DNA from: Shimia ponticola
GTDB taxonomy: Bacteria; Pseudomonadota; Alphaproteobacteria; Rhodobacterales; Rhodobacteraceae
DNA length: 64,000 nucleotides
NCBI RefSeq assembly: GCF_007995215.1
Contig: NZ_VCDK01000005.1
Coordinates: forward strand, 496,001-560,000
Direction: 5' to 3'
Shown: one piece after another, positions 48,249-58,096 of the stretch
Layout: the number at the start of each line of letters is the position of its first letter
Numbering within the stretch: the first letter of the stretch is position 1
The notes under the pieces: model-generated
Told to the model about the DNA's origin: nothing
What the model saw: the letters and a program-made list of their open reading frames with translations, nothing else
The model's database searches: none
Made by a program: the position numbers and the translations under genes

Positions 48249-49343
48249 CTACTCCCTAGCTGTCTCGAACCACGGGGCCGGATCGACCGGCTCGCCCGAT
48301 TGCCTGACTTCGATATAAAGCGTTTCGCTGCGATCAGTACCAGCACCATCTGCGCCGGAACCCATCAGACCAAGTGGTGCGCCAGTCTGCACCACATCTC
48401 CGGTCAGCACATATACCTCAGATAATCCTGCGAGCACCACCAAAAGCTCTTGTGCGGGTTCAAGGATCATCACGTTTCCGTAGTCGAGGAGCGGACCCTG
48501 ATAACGCACGGTGGCCGCCGCAGGACTGGTGACAAGCGCGCGGGGCCTCGTGGCGAGGATCATGCCGGGACGCGTCACACCAGCGGCATCAGCCTCTTCA
48601 AAGGCGCGCAGGAGCGTGCCGCGCACCGGGTCCTTGAGCATGCCAAGCAGTCGCCGGGCGGTGGGCAGTTGCAGCGCCACTTCATCAACGGCGATCTCTG
48701 CGACGCCGCTCGCGAAGGCATCCAGCGTTTCAGCGGCCCCGATCAGAACAGCAGTTTTCACTGGATCGGCCGTAAAGCGTTTTGGCAAAGGTGTCCTGTC
48801 GGCGATGGCCTGCGCGAGCGTGGCGCGCGCCTCTTGAACCTCGGTTAGTCCATCGCGCAGGCGTGCGGCGGCGTCCTGTTGCAGGATGCGCAGATTTTCA
48901 ACGTCTTCGAGGTCTCGGCGCAGCACATCGACCTCGGCTTGTAGAACCGGCGTGATCTCGGTCAGGATCATACCTGAGCGCGCCGTGCCCATCGGGCCAT
49001 CCGGGTGGAGCAGGATTTGTTGTTCTGCAGACTGACCCATGACCTGAAGCACACCCAGCAGGCTTGCGACCTCGGCTTCCTTTGCGTTGAGGCGACGGGT
49101 CAGGGTTTCTTCCTGTTGCAATGCGCTGCGCAGACCTGCGCGAATGGCCGCGAGGCCCTGTTCAAAGGCTTTGACCGTTTCAGTGAGTGCGGCGACGCGG
49201 TCGCGCGCGCCTTGGGCGGCTTCCAATTGCCGGTTGGCTGCGTCCAGTTGGGCCATGGCGGCGCGTGCTTCGTCCGAGGCGGTGGCCGATACGCTGCCCG
49301 CCCCAGCCAGAAGCATGGTGAGAACCCAAAGAAGCTGCCTCAT
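48249..49343 (-). CDS. envC: EnvC-like murein hydrolase activator with degenerate LytM domain
   Basis: The 364-residue protein has a signal peptide (about residues 1-20), long coiled-coils (about 25-190) and a C-terminal LytM/M23-like domain. Where active M23 enzymes carry an HxH motif, this one reads LLVVLAG, so the zinc ligands are missing. That is typical of EnvC proteins, which activate amidases at the septum rather than cleave peptidoglycan. Its start overlaps the gpmI stop by 4 bp. ctpA follows by 2 bp. Confidence 0.9.
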   Translation of the reverse strand: MRQLLWVLTMLLAGAGSVSATASDEARAAMAQLDAANRQLEAAQGARDRVAALTETVKAFEQGLAAIRAGLRSALQQEETLTRRLNAKEAEVASLLGVLQVMGQSAEQQILLHPDGPMGTARSGMILTEITPVLQAEVDVLRRDLEDVENLRILQQDAAARLRDGLTEVQEARATLAQAIADRTPLPKRFTADPVKTAVLIGAAETLDAFASGVAEIAVDEVALQLPTARRLLGMLKDPVRGTLLRAFEEADAAGVTRPGMILATRPRALVTSPAAATVRYQGPLLDYGNVMILEPAQELLVVLAGLSEVYVLTGDVVQTGAPLGLMGSGADGAGTDRSETLYIEVRQSGEPVDPAPWFETARE

Positions 49344-50857
49344 TCGATCAGTGTTCGCCCTGTCATTTCCGGCGGTGTCTCGAGCCCCATCAGCGCCAGC
49401 AATGTGGGCGCGAGGTCGGCGAGCCGTCCATTGCGGAGCGTGGCACCTTCCGGCCCGCCGAACAAGATCACGGGGACTGGATTGGTCGTATGAGCGGTGT
49501 GTGGCCCACCATCGGTGGGATCAATCATGACTTCGCAATTGCCGTGATCGGCGGTGACAATCATCGCGCCACCGGTTGCAGTCAACGCCTCGACCACCTG
49601 ACCCAGGCCACGGTCCACGGCTTCGCAGGCGGCGATGGCCGCATCAACATCGCCTGTGTGGCCGACCATGTCCGGGTTAGCAAAGTTGGTGACGATCAGG
49701 TCGTAACCTTTGTGGATGGCTTCAACGAACTTGGCGCTCACCTCTGCGGCGGACATCTCGGGTTGCAGATCATAGGTCGCGACCTTGGGGGAGGGTGGCA
49801 TGAAGCGGTCTTCCCCCGCATAGGGCGTCTCGACCCCGCCATTCAGGAAGAAGGTGACATGCGGGTATTTCTCGGTTTCGGCGAGGCGGAACTGGGTCTT
49901 GCCCTGTTTGGCGACCCACTCGCCAAGGGTGTTCACGATCTCACGTTTGGGAAAGGCGGTCGCGAGGTAGCCGTTATGCGCATCGGAATATTCGACCATG
50001 CCAAGCTGCGCAGCAAGCGCAGGCCGGTCGCCGGTGTCAAAGGCGTCAAAATCAGGGGCACAGATCGCGGCAAGGATTTCGCGGGCGCGGTCGGCGCGGA
50101 AATTCAGGCAAAAGAGGCCGTCCTGAGCGGTCATGCCAGCGTAGTCGCCGATCACTGTGGCGGGGATGAACTCATCCAGTACGTCTTTGCCATAGGCGTT
50201 TTCGACGGCCTCAGCGGCGCTGCTGGCCGTTTCGCCCTGACCCAAGACCATGGCGTTGTACGCGGTTGACACCCGTTCCCACCGGTTGTCGCGATCCATC
50301 GCGTAGTAGCGGCCCGTGAGGGTGCCGATGGTGGCGCCATCGGGTAGGCTGTCTTGAAGCGTTGCGACATAGGCATCGGCGGATTTCGGGGCTACGTCAC
50401 GACCGTCGGTCATGGCATGCAGGACAACCGGCACGCCCATGTCCGTCAGCAGTTTCACCGCCGCCTGGATATGGGTGATATGCCCATGCACCCCGCCGTC
50501 AGACACCAACCCCATCAGATGCGCGCGCCCGCCGGTTTCCAGCAAGGCATTGCAGAAATCGAGGATGGCATCGTTTTCGAAGAAACTACCATCTTCGATG
50601 CTCAGGTCGATCTGGCCAAGGTCCATGGCTACCACACGACCCGCCCCGATATTGGTATGCCCGACCTCGGAATTGCCCATCTGGCCGCTGGGCAGGCCCG
50701 CGTCGGGGCCGTGGGTCACCAACTGTGCGTTGGGGCAGGTCGCGCGAAGGCGGTCGAAGGTGGGTGTTGCTGCACGGGCTGGTGCGTTGCCGGGACCGTC
50801 GGGCGCGTCGCCCCAGCCATCAAGAATGCACAGGACGACGGGTTTAGGGATGCTCAT
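49340..50857 (-). CDS. gpmI: 2,3-bisphosphoglycerate-independent phosphoglycerate mutase
   Basis: The 505-residue metalloenzyme interconverts 3- and 2-phosphoglycerate. The first metal-site Asp is in CILDGWGD, the phospho-serine is in MGNSEVGHTNIGAGR, and TADHGNCE supplies further ligands. Length fits the family. It stands between a hypothetical gene and envC on the minus strand. Confidence 0.96.
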   Translation of the reverse strand: MSIPKPVVLCILDGWGDAPDGPGNAPARAATPTFDRLRATCPNAQLVTHGPDAGLPSGQMGNSEVGHTNIGAGRVVAMDLGQIDLSIEDGSFFENDAILDFCNALLETGGRAHLMGLVSDGGVHGHITHIQAAVKLLTDMGVPVVLHAMTDGRDVAPKSADAYVATLQDSLPDGATIGTLTGRYYAMDRDNRWERVSTAYNAMVLGQGETASSAAEAVENAYGKDVLDEFIPATVIGDYAGMTAQDGLFCLNFRADRAREILAAICAPDFDAFDTGDRPALAAQLGMVEYSDAHNGYLATAFPKREIVNTLGEWVAKQGKTQFRLAETEKYPHVTFFLNGGVETPYAGEDRFMPPSPKVATYDLQPEMSAAEVSAKFVEAIHKGYDLIVTNFANPDMVGHTGDVDAAIAACEAVDRGLGQVVEALTATGGAMIVTADHGNCEVMIDPTDGGPHTAHTTNPVPVILFGGPEGATLRNGRLADLAPTLLALMGLETPPEMTGRTLIE

Positions 50858-50910
50858 GGCGCGGACTCCGAGGTGGCTTGTCGCCCTTCTACCAAAGCGC
50901 GCACGGGCGT

Positions 50911-51750
50911 CTACCGCCCATAGGTCTTTGCCAGTAGCCGTTGCTCTGCCGTTGTTCTGGACCGTTCACCAGCTTCGCTGGGCCAATCATAGAAGGCGAA
51001 GTTGTTCGGCTTGGCGGTGGGGCTGAGTTTGCGCGCCCGCCGCTTCATGGCACGGATACGTTTTTCAAGTTTCGCCCACAGGGGATGCGTTCTCCGATGC
51101 GTTGCATCCTGAAAGCCAGCGCCAAAGACATCGTTTTGAAGCGTGACCCAGCTGTTCGTCGGCTTCATCGGGGAAAACGGTCCCGGCACCACGTCATATC
51201 CACCATAGCCAATCATTGTCAGTCGGCGCACCCGCTTGCCGCAGGTCCCCACGAAATATCGTGACCATTGCACCCGGTCTGGCAGGCACAGCATGAGCCA
51301 GTCGTCATATGGGTTCTTTCCCTTGGGCACGAGCAGGATGTAGCGATTGAGGCGGTTATAGCCGGGGATGGACCGGTGATCCTTGAGGCGGGATTTCTGA
51401 AAGTCAGCCTTGGGAACAGGCAGGGTCACTGAAGGGAACTGATTGGTCAGGGCGCCGAACAGTTCGCCCTCGGTTTTGACGCCTGCGCGTTTGGATAGAC
51501 GGCGGATCCGGTCGTCTCTCAATTTGGGCAGTTTGCGGCCTAATGGGGAATAGGTCGAAGTGATGACGATGGGTTTGAGTTCAATCTGATCTTTGTAGGC
51601 CTGATTGAGCAGGCCCTCGCCGCAGTCCTCAACGCCGACCGGTTGGAAGCCTGCACCCATAGCGCCCCAATCAAGGCCCGACACTTTGCCCCAATCGGGG
51701 AAAAGCTCGGTCGGGGCGATGTGGAAATCAAGGTTCTTGGCGGAAATCAT
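50911..51750 (-). CDS. Conserved-looking protein of unknown function
   Basis: The 279-residue protein was not recognised. It is soluble and basic towards the C-terminus, with aromatic-rich stretches (GKNPYDDWLML, MIGYGGYDVVPGPF) and an Arg/Lys-rich tail (RAMKRRARKLS). No signal peptide or helix is visible. The ATG at 51750 follows GCGAGG by 5 nt; a GTG at 51756 is less likely. It lies between rlmH and gpmI in an otherwise housekeeping cluster. Confidence 0.7.
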   Translation of the reverse strand: MISAKNLDFHIAPTELFPDWGKVSGLDWGAMGAGFQPVGVEDCGEGLLNQAYKDQIELKPIVITSTYSPLGRKLPKLRDDRIRRLSKRAGVKTEGELFGALTNQFPSVTLPVPKADFQKSRLKDHRSIPGYNRLNRYILLVPKGKNPYDDWLMLCLPDRVQWSRYFVGTCGKRVRRLTMIGYGGYDVVPGPFSPMKPTNSWVTLQNDVFGAGFQDATHRRTHPLWAKLEKRIRAMKRRARKLSPTAKPNNFAFYDWPSEAGERSRTTAEQRLLAKTYGR

Positions 51751-51810
51751 AGGCACCTCGCGTCATCAAATGCCGCGAGTGTACATCCGAGGGGCTGTCG
51801 CCCCAAAGCC

Positions 51811-52281
51811 CTAAACGCGGTGGTAGGGGCTGCCGCCCAGGATTGAGGCGGCGCGATAGAGTTGCTCGGTGAGCATCACGCGCGCCAGCATGTGCGGCCA
51901 GACCATTTTGCCGAAGGACAGCGAAGTGTCAGCCTCGGCTCGCAAGGATGGATCAATGCCGTCTGCGCCGCCGATGACAAAGGCCACATCACTGCGTCCG
52001 CTGTCGCGCCAGCGGGCCAATTGCTCGGCAAATTTCGGGGACGTCATCACGGTGCCGCGCTCGTCCATTGTGCAGATGACAGCGCCTTTGGGGATCGCTT
52101 TGCGCAATAACGGGGCTTCGCCCGCCATGCCGCCGGACTTGCGATCCTCTACTTCTGTGATGGACAAGGGACCGAGACCCAAACCCCGCCCAGTTCGGTC
52201 AAAGCGGGTTCGGTAGTCTTCGATCAACGCGCGTTCTGGGCCCGCCCGGAGGCGGCCCACCGCGCATATATGGACCCGCAT
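51811..52281 (-). CDS. rlmH: 23S rRNA pseudouridine(1915) N3-methyltransferase
   Basis: The 156-residue SPOUT methyltransferase modifies helix 69 of 23S rRNA. VIGGADGIDPSLRAEAD is the knot motif, LSFGKMVWPHMLARVMLTEQLYRA the C-terminal signature region, and it ends YHRV. Length is exactly as expected. It directly abuts the rsfS stop, the common rsfS-rlmH order. Confidence 0.96.
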   Translation of the reverse strand: MRVHICAVGRLRAGPERALIEDYRTRFDRTGRGLGLGPLSITEVEDRKSGGMAGEAPLLRKAIPKGAVICTMDERGTVMTSPKFAEQLARWRDSGRSDVAFVIGGADGIDPSLRAEADTSLSFGKMVWPHMLARVMLTEQLYRAASILGGSPYHRV

Positions 52282-52695
52282 TTACGCCTTTGGCGCGTCG
52301 GCAGGGTCCATCCACATCTTTTCGATCTGGTAGAAGTCGCGGACTTCTGGACGGAAAAGATGCACGATCACATCGCCTGTATCGATCAGAACCCAATCAC
52401 CGGTTGCCTTGCCTTCGACACGTGAGAACACGTTTGCCTCGGACTTGGCCTTTTCGATGATCTTGTCCGCAAGCGCCGAGACCTGACGGGTCGACCGGCC
52501 AGAGGCCACGACCATGTAATCGCCCATTTCGGATTTCCCGCGCAGGTCAATCTCGACGATGTCTTCGGCTTTTTCTTCGGAAAGGGTGGTCACGATTAGG
52601 GTCAGCAACCCTTCGCTGGTGACTTTCTGTTGGGACCCGGCCACGGGCAAGGACCCTTTGTCTGCGGGCGCACCCGCTTCAGACAGCAATGACAG
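52282..52695 (-). CDS. rsfS: Ribosome silencing factor RsfS
   Basis: The protein binds L14 and blocks subunit joining under starvation. The core IDLRGKSEMGDYMVVASGRS, then RQVSALAD and GDWVLIDTGDVIVHLF, marks the family. The start is uncertain. A strong AAGGAGG (52710-52704) is followed at 8 nt by an in-frame CTG (52695), and a TTG (52689) is the next choice. The longer frame from 52758 reads through the ribosome site and is not typical of RsfS. rlmH follows without a gap. Confidence 0.9.
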   Translation of the reverse strand: MSLLSEAGAPADKGSLPVAGSQQKVTSEGLLTLIVTTLSEEKAEDIVEIDLRGKSEMGDYMVVASGRSTRQVSALADKIIEKAKSEANVFSRVEGKATGDWVLIDTGDVIVHLFRPEVRDFYQIEKMWMDPADAPKA

Positions 52696-52859
52696 GACAG
52701 TGTCCTCCTTACGACGCTGCCTTTTACCCGGCAGCCTGGGATGATTGGAAAATAGCAAGCGTTGTGTGGAATCTCAATGATTCACGGGTGCGACCATGCG
52801 GGCACACACCCCTAAGGCGTGCCCAATGCGCAACATTTCACCGATCGGCAGGCCAAGTT

Positions 52860-53399
52860 TCAGCCGCAAGGCGGCAATGCAGCAAGGTCGGCCGTGCTGA
52901 ACCAGCTTGATACCGGAGCATTGTCGATCAATGGGCGTCGACCGTCGCCGGACGCGAGTTGAACGAACACCGACGCAGTCGCAGTCGGCGCAGGGCCGGG
53001 ACCAAATGCGCAGGGCTCGCCATCAACGGCAAAGACGCCCTCGGTCGCGCGCGGGGCTTCAGCCTCCCACGCGCGCAGGCGCAGCTGCTGGCCGCGGAAC
53101 TTTGGCCAATCCACCGGATCAATCCGAAGCCCCGTCAGACCGTCGATTTCCACGGTCTGCAGAATGTAGATTTCACGATCGGATTCACCTGAGTCGCTGC
53201 GATCAGCGCCAAAGGTAACATTGGCAGACCCCGGCAAAATCCCCAGTCCCTGCGGCAGGTCGAGGAACACGGTCACTTCGGCGGGATCGGCTGTCAGCGG
53301 TGAGAGATCAGCGAATTCGCGAACGGTGTCGAAATCGACAAACCCGCAGGCGGATACCAGACCAAGAGCGCAAACAATGGATGGGATTGGCTTGGCCAT
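52860..53399 (-). CDS. Lipoprotein of unknown function
   Basis: The 179-residue protein has a lipoprotein signal (MAKPIPSIVCALGLVSAC, lipobox LVSAC with Cys at 18), so it is expected on a membrane face of the periplasm. The mature part is beta-rich and acidic with no recognised domain. AAAGGGG lies about 8 nt before the ATG at 53399; a longer frame from 53486 lacks a signal peptide. It is a single gene between rsfS and mscS. Confidence 0.75.
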   Translation of the reverse strand: MAKPIPSIVCALGLVSACGFVDFDTVREFADLSPLTADPAEVTVFLDLPQGLGILPGSANVTFGADRSDSGESDREIYILQTVEIDGLTGLRIDPVDWPKFRGQQLRLRAWEAEAPRATEGVFAVDGEPCAFGPGPAPTATASVFVQLASGDGRRPLIDNAPVSSWFSTADLAALPPCG

Positions 53400-53532
53400 G
53401 CGGCACCCCTTTGGCGAAATAGACATGAGCAATTCGGGACCACGGTCCGTCCCGGATAGCGTAGGGTCAAATCTTTCACCGGACAACGACCCGCCCTGAT
53501 TAGGGGCGGTTTGCGCGACAATTCTCTGATCT

Positions 53533-54918
53533 TTAGCGGATTGTTTTTGTTTCCGTAGGTTCGGTATCCGGGATGGCGCCGTCGGCGGTCAACGGTGGTT
53601 CCACCATCCGCACTTCGCGTTGCGGGAACGGGATGGAAATGCCGTGCTCTTTGAACGTGTCCCAGAGCGCCAGATAGACGTTGCCGCGAATGTTGGTCAG
53701 GCCGTCGGTCGGATCGAGAATCCAGAACCGCAGAATGTAGTCCACGCTGCTGTCGCCAAATCCGACGATGTGGCAGACGGGCGTTCGGTCATGCAGGACG
53801 CGATCCACGCTCTTTGCTGCCTCGACTGCGATTTTACGCACGAGGTGGGGGTCATCGCCGTAGGCCACGCCGAAAAAGATATCGAGCCGGACAAACTGGT
53901 CCGAGTGAGACCAATTCACCACCTGATTGGTGATCAGGTCTTCGTTCGGGATCAGGTACTCCTTACCATCCCGCGTCACGACGCTGGCGTAGCGTGCACC
54001 CAAAGTCTGAATCCAGCCAAAGGTGTCGCCAAGGCTGATGACGTCGCCGGGTTTGATGGATTTGTCGAGAAGGATGATCACGCCCGAAACGAGGTTCGAC
54101 ACCACCTTTTGCAAGCCAAAGCCCAAGCCAACGCCGATGGCGCCTGAGAGGAAAGCCAAGCCGGTCAGGTCGATGCCAACGGCCTGAAGGCCGAAGAAGA
54201 GGGCAAGTCCGTAAAACAGGATTTGCAGCGCCTTGACCACAAGCACCTGCATCGAAGGTGACATGTCCTCAGACTGGCGGATGCGTTGCGACGTTGTGCG
54301 CGTGAAAAACCGTGCCAATGTCAGCACGACCGCCAAGCTGATGAAAGCCTGTATCACCGTCAGGAGAGACAGGCGCACGTCGCCGACCGACACGGCGGCG
54401 GCGTCCAGCACGGCAATGGTTTCGTCCAACAAACCTGTGATTAACAGCGTCGTGTAGGCCCATGCACCATACTGAAAGACGCCGCGTAGAAAGGGGTTAC
54501 GGATCAGCCGGGTCAGAAGGGCAACGATGATCCATGCAAAGGCCAAGGTGCCGATGATGCCAAGAAGATAGGATCGCGACGGCCACGTGATTTCGCGCAT
54601 CGTCCAGACGACCGTCCAGATCAACACGACGAACAGGATGCCCGCCAACCGTTGCTGGATCGCCAGAACCGATTTGATCCGCCAAAGCGGCCACGATTTC
54701 CGATTGGACAGCCATGTGCGGATGCGCGGGCCCAGATAGCGTGCCAAGAGCCAAGCTGCGATATAGAGCCCGATGGCAATCAAAAGCTGGTAGGCGTTCC
54801 ACGGGCGCAACAACCCGGCCAAAAACCCTTGGCCTGACGACAGCGCCTCTGTCAGCAACTCGCGGGCGGGATCGGGCAGGCTTTCGGGAACAGGCAGGGT
54901 TTGGAAAGGATAAAACAT
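53533..54918 (-). CDS. MscS-family mechanosensitive ion channel
   Basis: The 461-residue protein has several N-terminal helices (about residues 35-240), the pore helix region GAIGVGLGFGLQKVVSNLVSG (split here as a family motif) and the beta domain starting PGDVISLGDTFGWI. It is longer than E. coli MscS (286 residues) and belongs to the larger, extra-helix type. The ATG at 54918 was preferred to a TTG at 54978. Confidence 0.92.
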   Translation of the reverse strand: MFYPFQTLPVPESLPDPARELLTEALSSGQGFLAGLLRPWNAYQLLIAIGLYIAAWLLARYLGPRIRTWLSNRKSWPLWRIKSVLAIQQRLAGILFVVLIWTVVWTMREITWPSRSYLLGIIGTLAFAWIIVALLTRLIRNPFLRGVFQYGAWAYTTLLITGLLDETIAVLDAAAVSVGDVRLSLLTVIQAFISLAVVLTLARFFTRTTSQRIRQSEDMSPSMQVLVVKALQILFYGLALFFGLQAVGIDLTGLAFLSGAIGVGLGFGLQKVVSNLVSGVIILLDKSIKPGDVISLGDTFGWIQTLGARYASVVTRDGKEYLIPNEDLITNQVVNWSHSDQFVRLDIFFGVAYGDDPHLVRKIAVEAAKSVDRVLHDRTPVCHIVGFGDSSVDYILRFWILDPTDGLTNIRGNVYLALWDTFKEHGISIPFPQREVRMVEPPLTADGAIPDTEPTETKTIR

Positions 54919-55026
54919 GGGCAACCGTTGCGCAGCGACGTTTTCATAGCAACGCAATTTGCTGCAAAATGTTCCCAAACCGCTGAAAACTGGCGGTGTT
55001 TCGCGGTTTGAGGCGGGGCCTTTGTG

Positions 55027-55776
55027 TCAGTGACGCAGGTTTTGAACTATGTCCTCCATGCTCCGACGAACATCGCCGCTGGCGGCTTCGGTCGCCTCTG
55101 ATAGCGATTTGATTTCCTGCGCGATCACCGTAAAGCCGCGACCTGCATCGCCTGCACGGGCGGCTTCGACGGCCGCGTTCAACGCTATCAGGCGGACCGT
55201 TCGGCTGATGTTGTCGATCCGGTCCATGGCCTCTCCTGCGGCGGCACGGGCCGACATGGCGCGCTTGCGTTCGTCAACGACCATGGCTTGGTAGGACGCA
55301 TCAAGTGCGTCGGCGATGGCCACAGCTTTGAAATGAAACTCGGCATAGGTGTAGCTGATCAGCGTTTCGACCTCTGGCACGCTGATCGGGTCGGGACCTT
55401 CCAGCGCGCGGATCACGTTGCCACCCATCCGGCCAAGTTCGCCCAAGACACGCAGGCTGTCTGGAAACTGATCAGCGATACCGCGCATCCAGACATATGC
55501 GCCTTTGTGCAAATGGTCCGAGCGCCCCGATCCGTTGATGCCACCCAATAGAGTCATGTATCCAGCATGCGCGCGCTTGGCCCCTGCTAGCGCAGCGGCT
55601 TGCGACGTGACATCTTCGCTGATCTTCGCAATGCAGGTGAACATTCCCATGCGGATTGCATGGGTGCGCAACAAGAACGCTATGCCTGCCATGGCCGAAA
55701 AGGCAGCCTCATCCGGGCGGCCGCGCAGGGTGGCAGTAGGGAAATCTATTTCAAAGTCGACATCGTAGCTGGTCAT
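55027..55776 (-). CDS. Soluble protein with a methyl-accepting chemotaxis signalling tip
   Basis: The 249-residue protein has no membrane helices. The N-terminal part (about 1-170) is of unknown fold. The C-terminus holds only the MCP hairpin-tip sequence (LIALNAAVEAARAGDAGRGF, then VIAQEIKSLSEATEAAS). Methylation helices and a HAMP domain are lacking. It may couple a cytosolic sensor domain to a Che array or act independently. No che genes are nearby. ATG 55776 is used; a TTG at 55782 precedes it. Confidence 0.8.
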   Translation of the reverse strand: MTSYDVDFEIDFPTATLRGRPDEAAFSAMAGIAFLLRTHAIRMGMFTCIAKISEDVTSQAAALAGAKRAHAGYMTLLGGINGSGRSDHLHKGAYVWMRGIADQFPDSLRVLGELGRMGGNVIRALEGPDPISVPEVETLISYTYAEFHFKAVAIADALDASYQAMVVDERKRAMSARAAAGEAMDRIDNISRTVRLIALNAAVEAARAGDAGRGFTVIAQEIKSLSEATEAASGDVRRSMEDIVQNLRH

Positions 55777-55827
55777 GCGCAATCGCTACGCGCTCTGGGT
55801 TAACGCCAGATGACCGGAAGACCGCAA

Positions 55828-56427
55828 TTAGCCGCTGATTGGGACCGCGATTTCATTCCGCCGTGACCATGGCGGCGTCATGGGATCGTCGTAGAAATAG
55901 TAACGAGGGGCATCCATGATCTCGAAGCCCTGGTTTGCCGCGTAGGTCACAAGCTGTTCGGTGTAATCGGCGATGCGACGGTCTGTGCGCAGGCCAGAGA
56001 ACTGGATCACCAATTGCCGTTCCGGTTCGGTTTCCACAAAGCGCACAGCATCGGATTGCGCCTTGGGCAAATCGTCAAGCGTGAAGGCGGCGGGCATCAT
56101 GAAGCTGACGGTCCAATTACCGCCCGAGGGGGCCTGTGCCACCGGAACAGTCATGGCGATCTTTTCCCCATCTGCATTGCCGCCAAAGATGTAGTTCGCC
56201 AAGACCTGAAATCCGCGCGCGATGGCACGGTTTCGGTTCCCTTCGACAGTGACCTCAGCAAGGATGTGGGGGGCATAATCCCGCACCTCGATCGCGCCTT
56301 GTGTCGAGCGCACGGTGTAGGATGGCATCTCATAGCCTTTGTAGCGCGTTCCTTCGGTCGCAGCGGCTACGCTTGCGGCGATCAAAACGGCGCACATGCC
56401 AACCTGAATAGCTTTGAATGCGGGCAT
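55828..56427 (-). CDS. SOUL haem-binding family protein, exported
   Basis: The 199-residue protein has a signal peptide (about residues 1-22) and a SOUL domain: YTVRSTQGAIEVRDYAPHILAEV near the start, then NYIFGGNADGEKIAMTVPV, and YYDDP-like YYFYDDPMTPPW near the end. SOUL proteins bind haem or other tetrapyrroles. Periplasmic members are common in photosynthetic and marine alphaproteobacteria, but their role is not established. It is a single gene. Confidence 0.9.
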   Translation of the reverse strand: MPAFKAIQVGMCAVLIAASVAAATEGTRYKGYEMPSYTVRSTQGAIEVRDYAPHILAEVTVEGNRNRAIARGFQVLANYIFGGNADGEKIAMTVPVAQAPSGGNWTVSFMMPAAFTLDDLPKAQSDAVRFVETEPERQLVIQFSGLRTDRRIADYTEQLVTYAANQGFEIMDAPRYYFYDDPMTPPWSRRNEIAVPISG

Positions 56428-56692
56428 GCCGGCACTCCTAATGTGTCAATCTGCTCTGGTTACGCAGGAAATAGGCGTGTGGATCAGACTTGCCCGACCA
56501 AGGCGGAGGGCGTATTGACGCGGGGCAATGAACCGAGTCTTTGACATCGCTGACCGCTCGCGCATGCCATGGCGCTTTTTTTGGTGTCGCCAAGACCGCT
56601 GTCGCGCGACTACGCTGATCGCTGCCATGCAGGGGTGACCGCAACGCCCCGCCCGCACTATTCGCAAATTCACGTATCAGGAGGACCCATCG

Positions 56693-58096
56693 ATGGCCCC
56701 CAAGACGCTCTATGATAAAATCTGGGACGCACATGTCGCCCATGAATCCGAAGACGGCACCTGCCTGCTTTATATCGACCGCCACCTTGTTCACGAAGTG
56801 ACCAGCCCGCAGGCCTTTGAAGGGCTGCGTATGGCAGGCCGCAAGGTACATGCGCCTGACAAGACGATTGCTGTTCCGGACCATAACGTGCCGACCACGC
56901 CGGGCCGCGAAGACCCGTCGAACATGACCGAGGACAGCGCCATTCAGGTTGCAGCGCTGGACAAGAACGCCAAGGAATTTGGCATTCATTACTATCCTGT
57001 GTCCGATGTCCGTCAGGGGATCGTTCACATTGTGGGGCCAGAGCAAGGTTGGACGCTGCCAGGTATGACCGTCGTCTGCGGCGACAGCCACACCGCGACC
57101 CATGGCGCATTCGGTGCGCTGGCGCATGGCATCGGGACGTCAGAGGTTGAGCACGTTCTGGCCACCCAGACGCTGATCCAGAAGAAGTCCAAGAACATGA
57201 AGGTCGAGATCACCGGCAAGCTGAAGCCGGGTGTGACCGCCAAGGACATTACGCTTGCGGTGATTGGCGCGACCGGGACCGCAGGCGGCACCGGCTACGT
57301 CATCGAATACTGCGGCGAAGCCATTCGCGACCTGACCATGGAAGGGCGCATGACCGTCTGCAACATGGCCATCGAAGGCGGCGCGCGTGCGGGTTTGATC
57401 GCACCGGATGAGACCACCTTTGAATATGTCAAAGGCCGCCCACACGCCCCGAAAGGCGCGCAATGGGAAGCCGCGATGGACTGGTGGAAAACGCTCTATA
57501 CCGACGAAGGCGCACATTTTGACAAGGTCGTCACGCTGAAAGGTGAAGATATCCAGCCTGTCGTGACGTGGGGTACCTCGCCAGAAGACGTGCTGCCGAT
57601 CACGGCGACCGTTCCTGCGCCAGAGGATTTTGAAGGTGGCAAAGTCGGCGCAGCGCAACGCGCGCTGGAATACATGGGTCTGGAGCCTGGTCAAAAGCTG
57701 ACCGACATCGAGATCGACACCGTCTTCATCGGGTCCTGCACCAACGGTCGGATCGAAGACCTGCGCGCCGCAGCCGAAATCCTGAAAGGCAAGAAAATCG
57801 CGGTGAAACGCGCGATGGTTGTTCCGGGTTCTGGTCTTGTGCGCGCACAGGCTGAGGAAGAAGGGCTGGCTGACATCTTTAAAGAGGCCGGGTTTGAATG
57901 GCGTCTGGCGGGGTGTTCCATGTGCCTTGCCATGAACCCTGATCAGTTGAGCGAGCACGAGCGCTGTGCAGCAACGTCGAACCGCAACTTTGAAGGGCGT
58001 CAGGGCTACAAAGGCCGTACGCACCTTGTATCGCCTGCGATGGCGGCGGCTGCGGCTGTGACCGGCAAACTCACCGACGTGCGGGAGATGATCTGA
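56693..58096 (+). CDS. leuC: 3-isopropylmalate dehydratase large subunit
   Basis: The 467-residue subunit carries the 4Fe-4S cluster for isomerisation of 2- to 3-isopropylmalate in leucine synthesis. Cysteine ligands lie in GSCTNGR and [22 protein letters not shown] is the substrate site. Strong AGGAGG precedes the ATG. Its stop overlaps the leuD start by one base. leuB lies 4.9 kb further on, separated by unrelated genes. Confidence 0.97.
   Translation: MAPKTLYDKIWDAHVAHESEDGTCLLYIDRHLVHEVTSPQAFEGLRMAGRKVHAPDKTIAVPDHNVPTTPGREDPSNMTEDSAIQVAALDKNAKEFGIHYYPVSDVRQGIVHIVGPEQGWTLPGMTVVCGDSHTATHGAFGALAHGIGTSEVEHVLATQTLIQKKSKNMKVEITGKLKPGVTAKDITLAVIGATGTAGGTGYVIEYCGEAIRDLTMEGRMTVCNMAIEGGARAGLIAPDETTFEYVKGRPHAPKGAQWEAAMDWWKTLYTDEGAHFDKVVTLKGEDIQPVVTWGTSPEDVLPITATVPAPEDFEGGKVGAAQRALEYMGLEPGQKLTDIEIDTVFIGSCTNGRIEDLRAAAEILKGKKIAVKRAMVVPGSGLVRAQAEEEGLADIFKEAGFEWRLAGCSMCLAMNPDQLSEHERCAATSNRNFEGRQGYKGRTHLVSPAMAAAAAVTGKLTDVREMI

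Noticed and set aside
48249-49343. Active M23 peptidase
   Set aside because: The zinc-ligand HxH motif is absent, so an activator role is preferred.
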